A stretch of 64,000 nucleotides of DNA from CAVSUZ01 sp963795415 (GCA_963795415.1 CAWCHQ010000001.1:1-64000), one strand, 5' to 3'; shown: positions 8,104 through 17,807, counted from the first letter of the stretch. Notes: generated by a model not told the origin, from the letters alone. A program made the numbers and translations.

Positions 8104-9165
8104 ATGCGCGCCTGGGCAGTGGTCGAGAACGGACAGCCGCTGAAGGAAATCGAACTCCCAACCCCCGAACCCAAGGGCACTGAAGTGCTGCTGCAGGTCA
8201 CCCATTGCGGGGTCTGCCACTCCGACCTGCACATCTGGGAGGGATATTACGATATCGGCGGCGGCCAGAAGATGTCGCTCAAGGATCGCGGCGTAGTCCT
8301 GCCCCTCGCCATGGGTCACGAGATCGTCGGCCGGGTGGCCAGGCTCGGCCCCGAAGCCACCGGCGTGAAAATCGGCGACCTGCGTATCGTCTTCCCCTGG
8401 GTCGGCTGCGGCACTTGCGCCGCCTGCACTTCAGAGCAGGACAATATGTGCCTGACGCCGAGGAGCCTGGGCGTTTACCAGAACGGCGGCTATGGCACCC
8501 ATGTGGTAGCGCCGCACCCCCGCCACCTCATCGACCTCGGCAATCTCAACCCCGCCGTTGCCGCCACCTACGCCTGCTCCGGCGTCACCGTTTATTCCGC
8601 CATCCGCAAGGTCATGCCCCTCCCGCCGGACGAGCCGGTCGTCGTCGTCGGAGCCGGCGGCCTGGGTCTGAACGCCATCGCCGTGCTCAAGGCCCTGAAG
8701 CACGGCAACATCGTCGTGGTGGACATCAGCGAAGAGAAGCGACAGGCCGCCCTGAACGAAGGCGCAACCCAGGTCGTGGACGGCAACGGTGCCGATGTCG
8801 CCAGGCGCATCATCGCCGCCGCGGGAGGCCCGGTCCTCGCGGTCATTGATCTCGTAAACGGCACCCAGACCGCTCGCTTCGCCTTCGACGCCCTGCGCAA
8901 AGGCGGCAAGCTCGTCCAGGTCGGGTTGTTCGGCGGCGAGCTCATGCTTTCCCTGCCGCTGATGGCGATCCGCGCCCTGACCGTCCAGGGCAGCTATGTC
9001 GGCAACCCGAAGGAGCTTCGGGAACTGGTGCGCCTGGCCCAGGAGGGCTCTCTGTCCCCGCTTCCCGTCTCAACCGTCCCGCAGTCCCAGGCCAACGACG
9101 CTCTGATGCGCCTGCGGGCGGGCAAGGTGACCGGACGGCTGGTCCTCCGCGCCGAGGCCGCCTGA
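8104..9165 (+). CDS. Zinc-dependent alcohol dehydrogenase (MDR family)
   Basis: NAD(P)-dependent oxidoreductase of 353 residues. The start ATG 8104 is backed by a ggagggg Shine-Dalgarno at 8094-8101; upstream codons are in non-coding sequence. Catalytic zinc ligands appear as CGVCHSD and GHE (MGHEIVG). The structural zinc site has GCGTCAACTSEQDNMC, with four Cys. The Rossmann motif VVVGAGGLGLNAI and the acidic residue in VVVDIS point to NAD preference. Its stop touches the next gene's start with no gap. The substrate cannot be read from sequence. Confidence 0.92.
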   Translation: MRAWAVVENGQPLKEIELPTPEPKGTEVLLQVTHCGVCHSDLHIWEGYYDIGGGQKMSLKDRGVVLPLAMGHEIVGRVARLGPEATGVKIGDLRIVFPWVGCGTCAACTSEQDNMCLTPRSLGVYQNGGYGTHVVAPHPRHLIDLGNLNPAVAATYACSGVTVYSAIRKVMPLPPDEPVVVVGAGGLGLNAIAVLKALKHGNIVVVDISEEKRQAALNEGATQVVDGNGADVARRIIAAAGGPVLAVIDLVNGTQTARFAFDALRKGGKLVQVGLFGGELMLSLPLMAIRALTVQGSYVGNPKELRELVRLAQEGSLSPLPVSTVPQSQANDALMRLRAGKVTGRLVLRAEAA

Positions 9166-10180
9166 ATGCCCAGCACAAGGCGTTCAATCCACCTGCGCAG
9201 ACGCCCCATGGCCTCTCCAAAGAGGGCCGATTTCGAGTTGCGCGAGGGGCCCATCCCGGAGCCGAGGTCGGGTGAGGTTCTCACCCGCACCATCTGGCTC
9301 TCGATCGACCCTTACATGCGCGGGCGGCTCTGGGACCGGCCATCATATGCACCGCCCGTCCAGATCGGCGACGTCATGACGGGCGAAACCGTTGGCGAAG
9401 TCGTGGCCTCGAAACACGCGGGCTTTGCCGCGGGCGACATCGTTGTCGGCTCCCGCGGCTGGGAGACTTACTCGATCACCCAAGGTGAGCGCCTGACGAA
9501 GGTCGATCGGGATGGGCCGCCGCTGTCCACCTATCTGGGTGTGCTCGGCATGCCTGGGACCACCGCCTATTCCGGGATGACCGATATCGGCCGGCCGAGA
9601 CCCGGCGAAACCGTTGTGATCTCGGCTGCCTCCGGCGCGGTGGGTTCAGTCGCCGGCCAGCTCGCGAAACGCGCCGGCGCGCGCGTCATCGGCGTCGCCG
9701 GAGGAGCCGACAAGTGCCTGTTCGTGCAGGAGGAATTGGGCTTCGACGACTGCGTGGATCACCGCAGCGTGGATCTTCAGGCCGAGCTTCAGGCCGCCTG
9801 CCCCAAGGGCATCGACGTATATTTCGAAAACGTCGGCGGGCGGGTCCAGCAGGCCGCATTTGCGTTGCTCAACCCGTTCTCTCGCGTAATAATGTGTGGC
9901 ATGGTGTCCCAGTGACAACGACACGGAACCGCCGCCCGGCCCAAATCTTGGATTCATCGTCGGCAAGCGAGTGCTGATCCAGGGCATGATCGTCTCCGAC
10001 AAGCCCGAGCGTTTCGCCGAATGGCGCGCCCTGGCAAAGCCTTGGATCCTGGACGGCAGCCTGCGGTATCGGGAAGATGTGGCGGAGGGGCTCGAAAATG
10101 CCCCTGACGCTCTGGCGGGCATCCTCGGCGGACGAAATTTCGGCAAACTGCTGGTGCGGGTCGGTCCCGACCCGGCCTGA
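9166..10180 (+). pseudogene. NADP-dependent 2-alkenal/curcumin reductase-like MDR protein, frameshifted
   Basis: Zinc-free MDR reductase of the YncB/CurA/leukotriene B4 dehydrogenase group. The first frame (9166-9915) has WLSIDPYMRGRL, the glycine-rich AASGAVGSVAGQLAK and the family block YFENVGGRVQQAAFALLN, then stops after GMVSQ. The second frame picks up with NDTEPPPGPNLGFIVGKR and ends FGKLLVRVGPDPA at 10180. Dropping the G at 9914 restores GMVSQYNDTEPPPG, the form expected in the family, so a single inserted base breaks the gene. It directly follows the alcohol dehydrogenase gene. Confidence 0.88.
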
Positions 10181-10181
10181 G

Positions 10182-11333
10182 ATGAAAGCACTTATGGACC
10201 CAAAGCTTGCCGAAACGCTGACCGCCTGGCGGCGCCATCTCCACGCCAACCCGGATCTGACGCTGCATGAGGCCAACACCGCGGCCTTCGTCTGCGAAAG
10301 GCTCTCGGAGCTGGGCATTGCTTTCACGCCAGGCGTCGGCGGCCACGGGGTCGTGGCGACACTGAGCCGTGACGAGGGTTCCAACCGCAGCGTCGGCCTC
10401 CGGGCCGACATGGATGCCCTGCCGATCACCGAGACGACGGAGCTCCCCTACGCTTCCCGCAATCCCGGGGTGATGCATGCCTGCGGCCATGACGGGCATA
10501 CGGCCTCCCTTCTCGGCGCCGCCGCCCTGCTGTCGCGCGACGAGACATGGACCGGCACAGTGCATCTGGTTTTTCAGCCGGCCGAAGAGGGCGGTGGGGG
10601 CGCCAAATCCATGATTGCCGACGGGCTGTTCCAGCGGTTTCCGATGGAGCGCATCTTCGGTTACCACAACTGGCCCGGACTCCCCGCCGGCACCGTGGCG
10701 GTACACGAGGGACCGGTCATGGCGGCCGGCGGCCGCGTCGAGTTCCGCATCAAAGGCCGGTCCGGCCACGCCGCCCAGCCTCACCTGTCGCGCGATCCGA
10801 TGATCGCAGCCGCCCACCTTCTGCTGGCGGTTCAGACCGTGGTGTCGCGGGAGACTGACCCTATGGACTCGGCCGTGTTGTCGATCTGCACGATGGAGGC
10901 CGGCTCTGCCGCCAACCAAATCCCTGATGAAGCCGTAATGCGCGGCACCATGCGCAGCCTGCGGCCTGAGGTCCGCGATGCCGCCGACGCTGCCATGCGG
11001 CGCATCGCGGCCGGAATTGCACAGACTTTTGGGGTCCAGATCGACGTGATGCTCCGGCACGGCAACACGATCACCCATAATCGCAAGGAGGACGCGGACC
11101 TCTCGGCACGAGCCGCTACCGAGGCGAGTCTGCAGGTGCGACGGGACCTCCCGCCGGCGATGACCGGTGAGGATTTCTCTTGGTATCTGGTCGAAAAACC
11201 GGGGTCCTTCGTCTGGATCGGCAACGGCGACACGGCCGGCCTGCACAATGCCGGCTACGATTTCAACGACGCAATCCTGCCGGCGGCCGCCACCTACCTC
11301 GCCAGCGTCGCAAAGCGCACCCTGGCCGGCTGA
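10182..11333 (+). CDS. M20 family metallo-amidohydrolase (hippurate hydrolase type)
   Basis: A di-metal peptidase-family M20D hydrolase of 383 residues that would cleave an N-acyl or amide bond. Metal and catalytic residues stand out: RADMDALP, HACGHDGHTA, the general-base Glu pair in FQPAEEGGGG, YHNWPGLPAG, and the late His in GLHNAGYDFND. The dimerisation domain includes KGRSGHAAQPH. ATG 10182 is used; ATG 10194 is an alternative since neither has a strong Shine-Dalgarno. The substrate (N-acetyl amino acid, hippurate, indole-acetyl conjugate) cannot be told apart. Confidence 0.92.
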   Translation: MKALMDPKLAETLTAWRRHLHANPDLTLHEANTAAFVCERLSELGIAFTPGVGGHGVVATLSRDEGSNRSVGLRADMDALPITETTELPYASRNPGVMHACGHDGHTASLLGAAALLSRDETWTGTVHLVFQPAEEGGGGAKSMIADGLFQRFPMERIFGYHNWPGLPAGTVAVHEGPVMAAGGRVEFRIKGRSGHAAQPHLSRDPMIAAAHLLLAVQTVVSRETDPMDSAVLSICTMEAGSAANQIPDEAVMRGTMRSLRPEVRDAADAAMRRIAAGIAQTFGVQIDVMLRHGNTITHNRKEDADLSARAATEASLQVRRDLPPAMTGEDFSWYLVEKPGSFVWIGNGDTAGLHNAGYDFNDAILPAAATYLASVAKRTLAG

Positions 11334-11401
11334 CGCTTGACGATAATAAGGGTGCCCGGTACGAGGTCTCGGCAAACGTAAGCCAGGGTAATCCCAGGAC
11401 G

Positions 11402-13162
11402 ATTGTTCTGTCTACGAAAGAAACGACCAATACCGCGGAAGAACTGGCCTACAGGCTTCGCCAGCAGGAGCTGCTCGCAGCTTTCGGGCTGCGCATATCC
11501 AGCCGCCGCGACCACTTGGATTCAATCCTCGAAGAGGCTGTGCGCGTCAGCGCCGAAGGCCTGCAAGTCTCGCTTTGCAAAATACTGGAACTGACCGGGG
11601 GCACCGAGCCCCGCCTGCTGGTCAGGGCCGGCATCGGCTGGAGACCCGGCGTCGTGGGACACGCGACAATCGGGGCTGACAACGACTCCCCTGCCGGATT
11701 TGCGCTGAACACCGGTCAGGCCGTCATCTCGAATCACCTAACCGGCGAAAGCCGCTTCCGCACGCCCCGCCTGCTCGCCGAACATGGCGTCAGACGCGCG
11801 ATCAACGTTCTGATTCCCGAGGGAAATTCGCCGTTCGGGGTACTCGAAGCCGACAGTCCCGACGAGGGCCGATTCACCCCACACGACATTGCATTTTTGC
11901 AAGGAGTGGCCAATCTGCCGGGGGTCGCGATCGAACGCCACGCGGCGGAACATCATCTGGCGGGCAGCGAAGGTCGTTTTCGCGGCACCTTCGAGCAGGC
12001 CGCCGTCGGCATGGCGCATGTGGCGCCCGATGGACGCTGGCTGCGCGTGAACGATCGGCTTTGCGAGATCACCGGCTACACCCGCCAGGAACTGCTAAAG
12101 CTGAATTATCAGTCGATTACGCACCCTGATGACCTTGCCGCCGATGTCGCCCAGGCCACAGCGCTGCTTGATGGGGCGATCTCCACCTATTCGATGGAAA
12201 AGCGCTACGTTCGCAAGCATGGCGCCCCTGTCTGGATCAATCTCACAGTATCATTGATGCGCAATGAGGCTAACGAGCCGCTCTACTTCATCAGCGTGGT
12301 CGAGGATATCGAGGCCCGGAAACAGGCAGAGGCGGCCCTGCAGGAACTCAATGCCACCCTGGAACAGCGCGTCGCGGAGCGGACCCAAGAGCTGGAACGC
12401 GCCTATCAGCAGCTCAGGCAGGAAACGGCGGAGCGCCAACGCGCCGAATCCATCCTGCGCCATGCCGAGAAGATGAAGGTCATCGGCGAGCTTACCAGCG
12501 GCATCGCCCACGACTTCAACAACGTCTTGACCGCCATCGGAGGCAGCCTTGAACTCGCTCTGCGCTCCGACGCCGAGCGGATGAAAGCGCGCCTGGGCCT
12601 GGCTCGTGAGGCAGTCGGCCGCGGCGCCAAGCTGGCGCGCGACCTGCTGACGTTCTCACGGACAACTGCACTGAAGTCAGAAGTGTTCGATATTGCGCAG
12701 CGTGTGGCAGAGATCGGGGAGATGATCGACCGCTCTGTGGGAGATCAGGTTCGGGTCGAGATGGATTTCGCGGAGAATCTCTGGCCGGTGCAGGCGGATG
12801 CAGACCAATTCGAGCTTGCGATCCTGAACGCGGCCGTTAACGCCCGGGACGCCATGAAGCAAGGCGGAATTTTCCGTATCTCGGCCCGGAACACCAACGG
12901 CGAGCCGCCAATGGTTGAACTCGCTTTGTCCGACACGGGTAGCGGAATGGCACTCGAAGTAGCCGAGCGCGCTTTCGAGCCGTTCTTCACAACGAAGCAG
13001 CACGGCGGAGGGACCGGTCTCGGCCTGGCGCAGATCTATGCGTTTGCGACGCAGTCGGGGGGAACCGCAACCATCGAAAGTCAACCGGGCCGGGGCACAA
13101 CCATTCGCCTGCATCTCGTGGCGTCGCAAACTCCCGTTCCGGCTGGGAAGACCGGCCCATAG
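11402..13162 (+). CDS. Sensor histidine kinase with GAF and PAS domains; start unresolved
   Basis: A soluble two-component sensor kinase. Counting from 11402, a GAF domain spans about residues 10-175, a PAS domain with PAC tail about 190-315 (FEQAAVGMAHVAPDGRW ... EKRYVRKHGAPVWINLT), a coiled coil to about 350, a HisKA-type H-box SGIAHDFNN (His near 369), then an HATPase with N-box NAAVNARDAM, G1 DTGSGM and G2 GGGTGLGLAQIYAF. The HDFNN H-box is typical of the HPK4 group. The frame has no ATG, GTG or TTG between 11183 and the TTG near 11516; the only upstream one (TTG 11180) lies in the M20 gene. The start may be atypical (ATT 11402 follows cccagga) or lost to an indel. Confidence 0.87.
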   Translation: MVLSTKETTNTAEELAYRLRQQELLAAFGLRISSRRDHLDSILEEAVRVSAEGLQVSLCKILELTGGTEPRLLVRAGIGWRPGVVGHATIGADNDSPAGFALNTGQAVISNHLTGESRFRTPRLLAEHGVRRAINVLIPEGNSPFGVLEADSPDEGRFTPHDIAFLQGVANLPGVAIERHAAEHHLAGSEGRFRGTFEQAAVGMAHVAPDGRWLRVNDRLCEITGYTRQELLKLNYQSITHPDDLAADVAQATALLDGAISTYSMEKRYVRKHGAPVWINLTVSLMRNEANEPLYFISVVEDIEARKQAEAALQELNATLEQRVAERTQELERAYQQLRQETAERQRAESILRHAEKMKVIGELTSGIAHDFNNVLTAIGGSLELALRSDAERMKARLGLAREAVGRGAKLARDLLTFSRTTALKSEVFDIAQRVAEIGEMIDRSVGDQVRVEMDFAENLWPVQADADQFELAILNAAVNARDAMKQGGIFRISARNTNGEPPMVELALSDTGSGMALEVAERAFEPFFTTKQHGGGTGLGLAQIYAFATQSGGTATIESQPGRGTTIRLHLVASQTPVPAGKTGP

Positions 13163-13164
13163 AG

Positions 13165-13791
13165 ATGCACGGCAGCGTCTCGGGGTTCCTGGCCCAGGCG
13201 ATCATTTCTGTCCTGTCGCGTGCGGGCTACGCGGGCCTTGCCGGGTTGATGGCGATCGAATCGGCCTGCGTCCCGTTGCCCTCGGAGATCATCCTGCCCT
13301 TCGCCGGCTATCTCGTTTTCCTTGGCCGGATGAACCTTTTCCTCGTGGCATCAGTGGGTGCGATCGGATGCAATATCGGCTCCGAGATCGCCTATGAGGT
13401 CGGGCGGTATGGCGGCCGGCCGACTGTAGAGCGTTGGGGGAAATACCTGCTTATTACAGGCGAGGATCTGGAGCAGGCGGACCGCTTCTTCCGCCGATTC
13501 GGCAATATCGCGGTGCTCATTGCGCGCATGCTGCCGGTGGTAAGGACATTCATCGCATTCCCGGCGGGCATGTCGGGGATGCACCGGCTACGATTCCACC
13601 TTTATACGTTTATCGGCTCCTGGCCGTGGTGTCTCCTGCTCGCGTATGTCGGAATGCTTCTCGGCGACAAGTGGGGAAGCGATCCGCGCTTACAGGAGGC
13701 GTTTCATTATGCCGATTACATTATCGGGGTGGTCGCGGCGCTGTTCGTAGCGCGGTTCGTTTGGGCACGGTGGCGGGCGCGGCGTCCTTGA
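13165..13791 (+). CDS. DedA family membrane protein
   Basis: Polytopic inner-membrane protein of 208 residues from the DedA/SNARE-associated family, whose members act in lipid-carrier flipping and membrane homeostasis. Family marks are the acidic motif IESACVPLPSEIILPFAG, the G-rich GCNIGSEIAYEVGR segment, and FGNIAVLIARMLPVVRTFIAFPAGMSGM with its conserved Arg residues. About four to five hydrophobic segments are visible. The start is only two bases after the histidine kinase stop, so the two are probably co-transcribed. Confidence 0.92.
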   Translation: MHGSVSGFLAQAIISVLSRAGYAGLAGLMAIESACVPLPSEIILPFAGYLVFLGRMNLFLVASVGAIGCNIGSEIAYEVGRYGGRPTVERWGKYLLITGEDLEQADRFFRRFGNIAVLIARMLPVVRTFIAFPAGMSGMHRLRFHLYTFIGSWPWCLLLAYVGMLLGDKWGSDPRLQEAFHYADYIIGVVAALFVARFVWARWRARRP

Positions 13792-13832
13792 CGAAGGTTT
13801 TCGGCAAAAGGACGGCGCCCTGGGACAGTAGA

Positions 13833-14333
13833 TCAGGAATGACCGGGAGACACTTCCAGCTCGGTCAGCCCCACGGCAAGCACGCTAAGCAAATCCGTCC
13901 GGGCCAGAGCGATGCAGCCCTCCGTCGGACCGTAATCCCTCCGCGCCACATGCAGAAAGATCGCCGAACCCCGCCCGCGCTGAACAGGTGAATCATTCCA
14001 TCCCAGCACGCCGATCACGTCGTATAAATCGTCCTGCCGCCAAAGCTCCTCATGGCTCGCTTCGTATGGCAGGCGAACCAGCCGGTTATAGGCAGTATCG
14101 TTCGGATCGTCGCACCACCCGTCATCCGGCGCGACCGGCTCAACAGGCACAGAGCACATGGGCGGCGGAAGCCGGTCAGCCCGGTAGAGCACGCGGCGCA
14201 GCGGCAGCAAGCCCACCGGCGTCGCACCATCACCCTCCCGCTTGTCGCGCCGCACGCCGCCACGGCCCACCACCGCGCGGAATGTCCGCGCGCCAACGAC
14301 CAGCCGTCCATCCGGATAAACAGTGGCGCGCAA
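13833..14333 (-). CDS. L,D-transpeptidase (YkuD-fold) family protein
   Basis: A 166-residue protein with the YkuD catalytic motif: the active His in FLHVARRDYGPTEGC and the catalytic Cys in TEGCIALAR. The N-terminal part (ARTFRAVVGRGGVRRDKREGDGATPVGLLPLR) matches the short L,D-transpeptidase subfamily. Such enzymes form 3-3 cross-links or attach proteins to peptidoglycan. No signal peptide is visible, which is usual for this short group but leaves its location uncertain. It is four bases downstream of ribA on the same strand and convergent with dedA. Confidence 0.88.
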   Translation of the reverse strand: MRATVYPDGRLVVGARTFRAVVGRGGVRRDKREGDGATPVGLLPLRRVLYRADRLPPPMCSVPVEPVAPDDGWCDDPNDTAYNRLVRLPYEASHEELWRQDDLYDVIGVLGWNDSPVQRGRGSAIFLHVARRDYGPTEGCIALARTDLLSVLAVGLTELEVSPGHS

Positions 14334-14337
14334 ATGT

Positions 14338-15483
14338 TTACTCCAGCAGATGCCCGAACCGCCGGGCCTTGGTTGCCAGATAGCTGTCGTTCACCCCATT
14401 CGGGGGAAACGCATGCGGCTCGCGGGCGACAACCTCGACGCCCCAGGCACGCACCGCGGCGACCTTATCAGGATTGTTGGTCAGCAACCGGATGCGGTTA
14501 ATCCCAAGCTCGACCAGCATGGCGGCCGAGGACTGGAAGCTCCGCTCATCCGGCTCCCAGCCCAGGGCCCGGTTGGCGTCCAGCGTATCGAGACCGCGAT
14601 CCTGCAAGGCGTAAGCCCTCAGCTTGTTGGGGAGTCCAATCCCCCTGCCCTCCTGCGCCAGATACAACACCACCCCGGCTCCTTCCTCCGCCATGCGGCG
14701 GATCGCGCCGCGAAGCTGCATGCCGCAGTCGCACCGCAGGCTCCCGAGCAGATCGCCGGTGAAGCATTCGGAATGAAGGCGCACCAGGGGCGCCTCGCGT
14801 TCTTCGGGTTTGCCAACAACGATCGCAAGATGCTCGACAGCCCCGTCAGTCGTGCGGAAGGCCACGACCCGGCAGTCTTCGGCGCCTTCCAAAGGGACTG
14901 CCGCCTCGGCCACCCGGCGCAGAGTGCCCGCGGCGATGCTGCGATAGGCCATGACATCCTTGGCGGACACCCCGGTCAATCCCAGCTGTTCCGCGAGCTG
15001 CGCCGAATCGGCCGGAAACCGGACCGCCAACCCCGCCGGCAACAGACGCGCCAACTTCAGCAACCGAAGTGCGGCAACTGCGGTACCGGGCGCAGGAACC
15101 GTTTCGGCTTCTTTCACAATCGTTTGATCGGCCGAAGGGTCGGCAACCTCGCGCATCAGGTCGGGACGCAGCAGGTCCGGCGGAAGGCGGACTGCCACAG
15201 GTTCATCAGCGCCGCTCGCCGGGCGGCCCAGAAATGCCGCCGCCCGTACCGGCGAGAGTATAAGAATCGGCGCCTCTGAACTCACTGAGGCCAGTTCCTG
15301 AAATCCGATAATATCAGCGGTTTCGACCGCAAGCATCGCCAGCTTCTCCTCGCCGCATATCAGGGCCGGATTTCCCCGGCGCAATTCCGATGCTGCACGT
15401 TGGACGGCACGAAGGCGCGCCGCCGGCACAACTCCGGGTTCTGCGCGGACGATTGGCGGCTTGGAGCGCGGGGTCGCTGTCAT
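14338..15483 (-). CDS. ribA: GTP cyclohydrolase II with extra N-terminal domain
   Basis: Opens the imidazole ring of GTP in the first step of riboflavin synthesis. The protein is 381 residues. The C-terminal 200 carry the RibA core: zinc cysteines in GSLRCDCGMQL with the upstream Cys in HSECFTGDLLG, the catalytic block YLAQEGRGIGL, and LLTNNPDKV. The N-terminal 170 residues resemble a degenerate RibB-like (DHBP synthase) domain in which the usual acidic catalytic motifs are not seen. This long form is common in alphaproteobacteria. The upstream 320 bases hold no gene. Confidence 0.93.
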   Translation of the reverse strand: MTATPRSKPPIVRAEPGVVPAARLRAVQRAASELRRGNPALICGEEKLAMLAVETADIIGFQELASVSSEAPILILSPVRAAAFLGRPASGADEPVAVRLPPDLLRPDLMREVADPSADQTIVKEAETVPAPGTAVAALRLLKLARLLPAGLAVRFPADSAQLAEQLGLTGVSAKDVMAYRSIAAGTLRRVAEAAVPLEGAEDCRVVAFRTTDGAVEHLAIVVGKPEEREAPLVRLHSECFTGDLLGSLRCDCGMQLRGAIRRMAEEGAGVVLYLAQEGRGIGLPNKLRAYALQDRGLDTLDANRALGWEPDERSFQSSAAMLVELGINRIRLLTNNPDKVAAVRAWGVEVVAREPHAFPPNGVNDSYLATKARRFGHLLE

Positions 15484-15806
15484 GCTCCGGTCACGATAAA
15501 GCGAAGACGATTTGGCCTATTTTGGTCACGATTCAGCCTGAGCTTGCGTGCGGGTCAGCAGCGCGATGCTGTCATAGCGTCCGAAGGAAGCCGCCGATAG
15601 AGATCAGCTTCATATGGGTTGCACAAGCCGGATGCCCCTCTTCGAGTCGACCGCCCGGGCGGGGCTCGTAGATGCTGGCCTAGAGATGCAAATATGTGCA
15701 AAACCGTCTTATATGGATATGGTTACGGCTTCTTGCCTTCCTGCGGCCGCCGGGGCCAATCTGGTGCGGAATCATTTCGCACCCAACTCTTGCGAGGGAC
15801 ATAACA
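15484..15806. promoter_or_regulatory. Divergent spacer between ribA and the OmpR-type regulator
   Basis: About 320 bases without a convincing gene, expected to contain promoters for both divergent genes. A short inverted repeat ggtgcg / cgcacc (about 15762-15783) lies 25 bases before the regulator start and could be an operator. No riboswitch fold such as the FMN element is recognised near ribA. Confidence 0.4.
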
Positions 15807-16529
15807 ATGTCGACCGAACGACCCATCCTCATTGTCGATGACGACCCCGACCTTCGCGCCACTTTGGCCGAGCAGCTAGCGGTCGATGGCGAATTCACCA
15901 CCGTGAATACTGCGACTCTGGCCGAAGCGGAGCAGCAGCTTGCCGGGAAAGATTCGCGCTTTGATGCCGTCATCCTGGACGTTTCATTACCGGATGGTGA
16001 CGGCCGCGACTTCTGCTCCAAGCTTCGCCGTCAAGGCCATAAGATGCCGGTTATCATGCTGACCGGATCGGATGCCGAGACCGATGTGGTTCGAGGGTTG
16101 GACTCCGGCGCTAACGACTATATCGCTAAACCGTTTCGGCTGAATGAGCTGCTGGCCCGGTTGCGCGCCCAGCTCCGGATATTCGAGAACAGTGAGGACG
16201 CGGTATTTACCATCGGTCCTTATACGTTCAGGCCGTCGGCCAAGCTGCTGCAGGAACCAATCAAGAATCGCCGCATTCGCCTTACCGAGAAGGAGGCGGC
16301 GATCCTGAAATTTCTCTACCGTGCCGGAGACCGCGCCGTCGCGCGCCAGGTCCTACTTAATGAAGTGTGGGGCTACAATGCCGCTGTGACGACCCATACC
16401 CTAGAGACGCACATCTACCGTCTGCGCCAGAAGATCGAACCCGACCCGGCAAACGCCCGGCTCCTGGTTACAGAGGGCGGCGGGTACCGACTCGACCCGG
16501 AGGGCGTGGCAGCTGCGGTGCCTGCCTGA
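15807..16529 (+). CDS. OmpR-family response regulator
   Basis: A DNA-binding two-component regulator of 240 residues from ATG 15807, which has a gcgaggga Shine-Dalgarno at 15792-15799. The receiver domain shows the acidic pair IVDDDPD, the phosphorylated Asp (near residue 58, VILDVSLPDGDG), the conserved Thr (MLTGSD) and the Lys in IAKPF. The C-terminal winged helix (about 135-232) has TLETHIYRLRQKIE and the LLVTEGGGYRL hairpin. No sensor kinase lies next to it; the kinase at 11.4-13.2 kb is separate, so the partner is unknown. Confidence 0.93.
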   Translation: MSTERPILIVDDDPDLRATLAEQLAVDGEFTTVNTATLAEAEQQLAGKDSRFDAVILDVSLPDGDGRDFCSKLRRQGHKMPVIMLTGSDAETDVVRGLDSGANDYIAKPFRLNELLARLRAQLRIFENSEDAVFTIGPYTFRPSAKLLQEPIKNRRIRLTEKEAAILKFLYRAGDRAVARQVLLNEVWGYNAAVTTHTLETHIYRLRQKIEPDPANARLLVTEGGGYRLDPEGVAAAVPA

Positions 16530-16535
16530 AATTCG

Positions 16536-17062
16536 GTGGCAGAAGAACAGGAGCTGTACTGGCAGGACATCCTGCTCTGGTCGGAGCAGCAGCCGATCTG
16601 CTGCGCCGCGTTGCCCGCGGCGAGCGGGTGAACGGCGTGGATTGGGACCACGTCATCGCGAAGATCGGGGACGTTGGCAAGTCGGAGTTGCACTCTGTCC
16701 AAAGCTTCCTGCGTCAGGCAATGGCCCATCTGCTGAAGCGTGCCGCATGGCCAAGTGCGGAAGCACGCCAACACTGGCCTGAGGAAACAGTGACGTTCCT
16801 GACTGAGGCTGAATCGCGTTTTGCGCCGTCTATGGCGCAGGCCATTGACCTGCAGAGGGAGTACGAGCGAGCTCTAAGGCTGGTCCGGCATCTTATACTG
16901 GACGGCCAGAAAGCGGCGCGCCTGCCTCCGGATTGCCCGTTCACGCTTGAGGCGCTCTTAACCGGTGATGTCGAGGCACTCGAGTTCTCGACTATCAGAA
17001 GCGCAGCTCAATACAGACCGGCACATGGTCTGATCCCTGCGGCCAGTCCCGGGCGTCCTTGA
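16536..17062 (+). pseudogene. DUF29 domain protein, frameshifted near 16592
   Basis: DUF29 proteins are about 150 residues, helical and of unknown function, frequent in cyanobacteria and alphaproteobacteria. From GTG 16536 the frame gives ELYWQDILLWSEQQ, the usual start, but then needs one more base at 16592-16593 to continue as ADLLRRVARGERVNGVDWDHV. The following frame carries the rest (SELHSVQSFLRQAMAHLLKR, REYERALRL, DCPFTLEALL). This is the only clear single-base deletion in the window. The 3' end overlaps the convergent xth gene by 68 bases. Confidence 0.75.
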
Positions 17063-17807
17063 GCACGAGTTGGCGGTGCAGCCGCGCAGTCAGGTCCGGT
17101 GTCACCCAGATATGGTCCAGTCGCCGCCCGCGGTCTGATGCCCGCCAGTCCCGGTTGCGATAGGACCACCAAGTGAACAGTTTCTCGTCAGGCGGCACAA
17201 AATGCCGGACCGCGTCCACAAATCCGGTCTGTTGCCACTCAGTAAGCCCTGCCGTCTCCGGCGGCGTGTGACTGACCACCTTCAGCAACTGCCGATGGCT
17301 CCAGACGTCCGTTTCCAACGGAGCGATGTTCAGATCGCCCACCAGTACCGTCCGCGCCAGTTTTGTCTGCCGGGCGAACCAGTCCCTGGTCTCGGCGATG
17401 AACCCCAGCTTGTGGGCAAATTTCGGATTCTGCTCGGGGTCCGGTATGTCGCCCCCAGCCGGAACGTAGAAATTGTGCAATTCGATAGGGCCACCCGGCA
17501 CATCCACCAGCACCGGGAGGTGGCGGCAATCCCCCTTGCCGCACCAGTCTGGCGGCGCCAAAACGGGCTGAATCGGCCGGCGGGAGAGGACCGCAACTCC
17601 ATTATACCCCTTCATCCCTCGAAACGTGACATAAGGGTATCCCAGCATCTGCGGCACATCCGCCGGGAACAATTCGTCTGGTACCTTCGTTTCCTGAAGG
17701 CAGATCACGTCGGGATCGAGTGCGGCCTGCAGTTTCTTCAGAAGCGGAGAACGCAGCCGTAGCGAGTTGATGTTCCAGGTGGCAATCCGTAACGCCCCAT
17801 CGTTCAT
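16995..17807 (-). CDS. xth: Exodeoxyribonuclease III
   Basis: Base-excision-repair AP endonuclease and 3'-5' exonuclease of about 270 residues. The start ATG at 17805-17807 is chosen because the family begins with RIATWNINSLRLR right after it; the longer frame to 18038 has no homologous features. Catalytic residues are visible: Asn in WNINS, Glu in LQETKVP, the Asp/Asn pair in GDLNIAPLETDVW, and GRRLDHIWVT and SDHVPV at the end. It is divergent from glgE, with 143 bases between them for two promoters. Confidence 0.95.
   Translation of the reverse strand: MNDGALRIATWNINSLRLRSPLLKKLQAALDPDVICLQETKVPDELFPADVPQMLGYPYVTFRGMKGYNGVAVLSRRPIQPVLAPPDWCGKGDCRHLPVLVDVPGGPIELHNFYVPAGGDIPDPEQNPKFAHKLGFIAETRDWFARQTKLARTVLVGDLNIAPLETDVWSHRQLLKVVSHTPPETAGLTEWQQTGFVDAVRHFVPPDEKLFTWWSYRNRDWRASDRGRRLDHIWVTPDLTARLHRQLVLKDARDWPQGSDHVPVCIELRF

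Noticed and set aside
15484..15806. FMN riboswitch upstream of ribA
   Set aside because: No multi-helix FMN-element core sequence was seen, and the spacer is mostly unremarkable.
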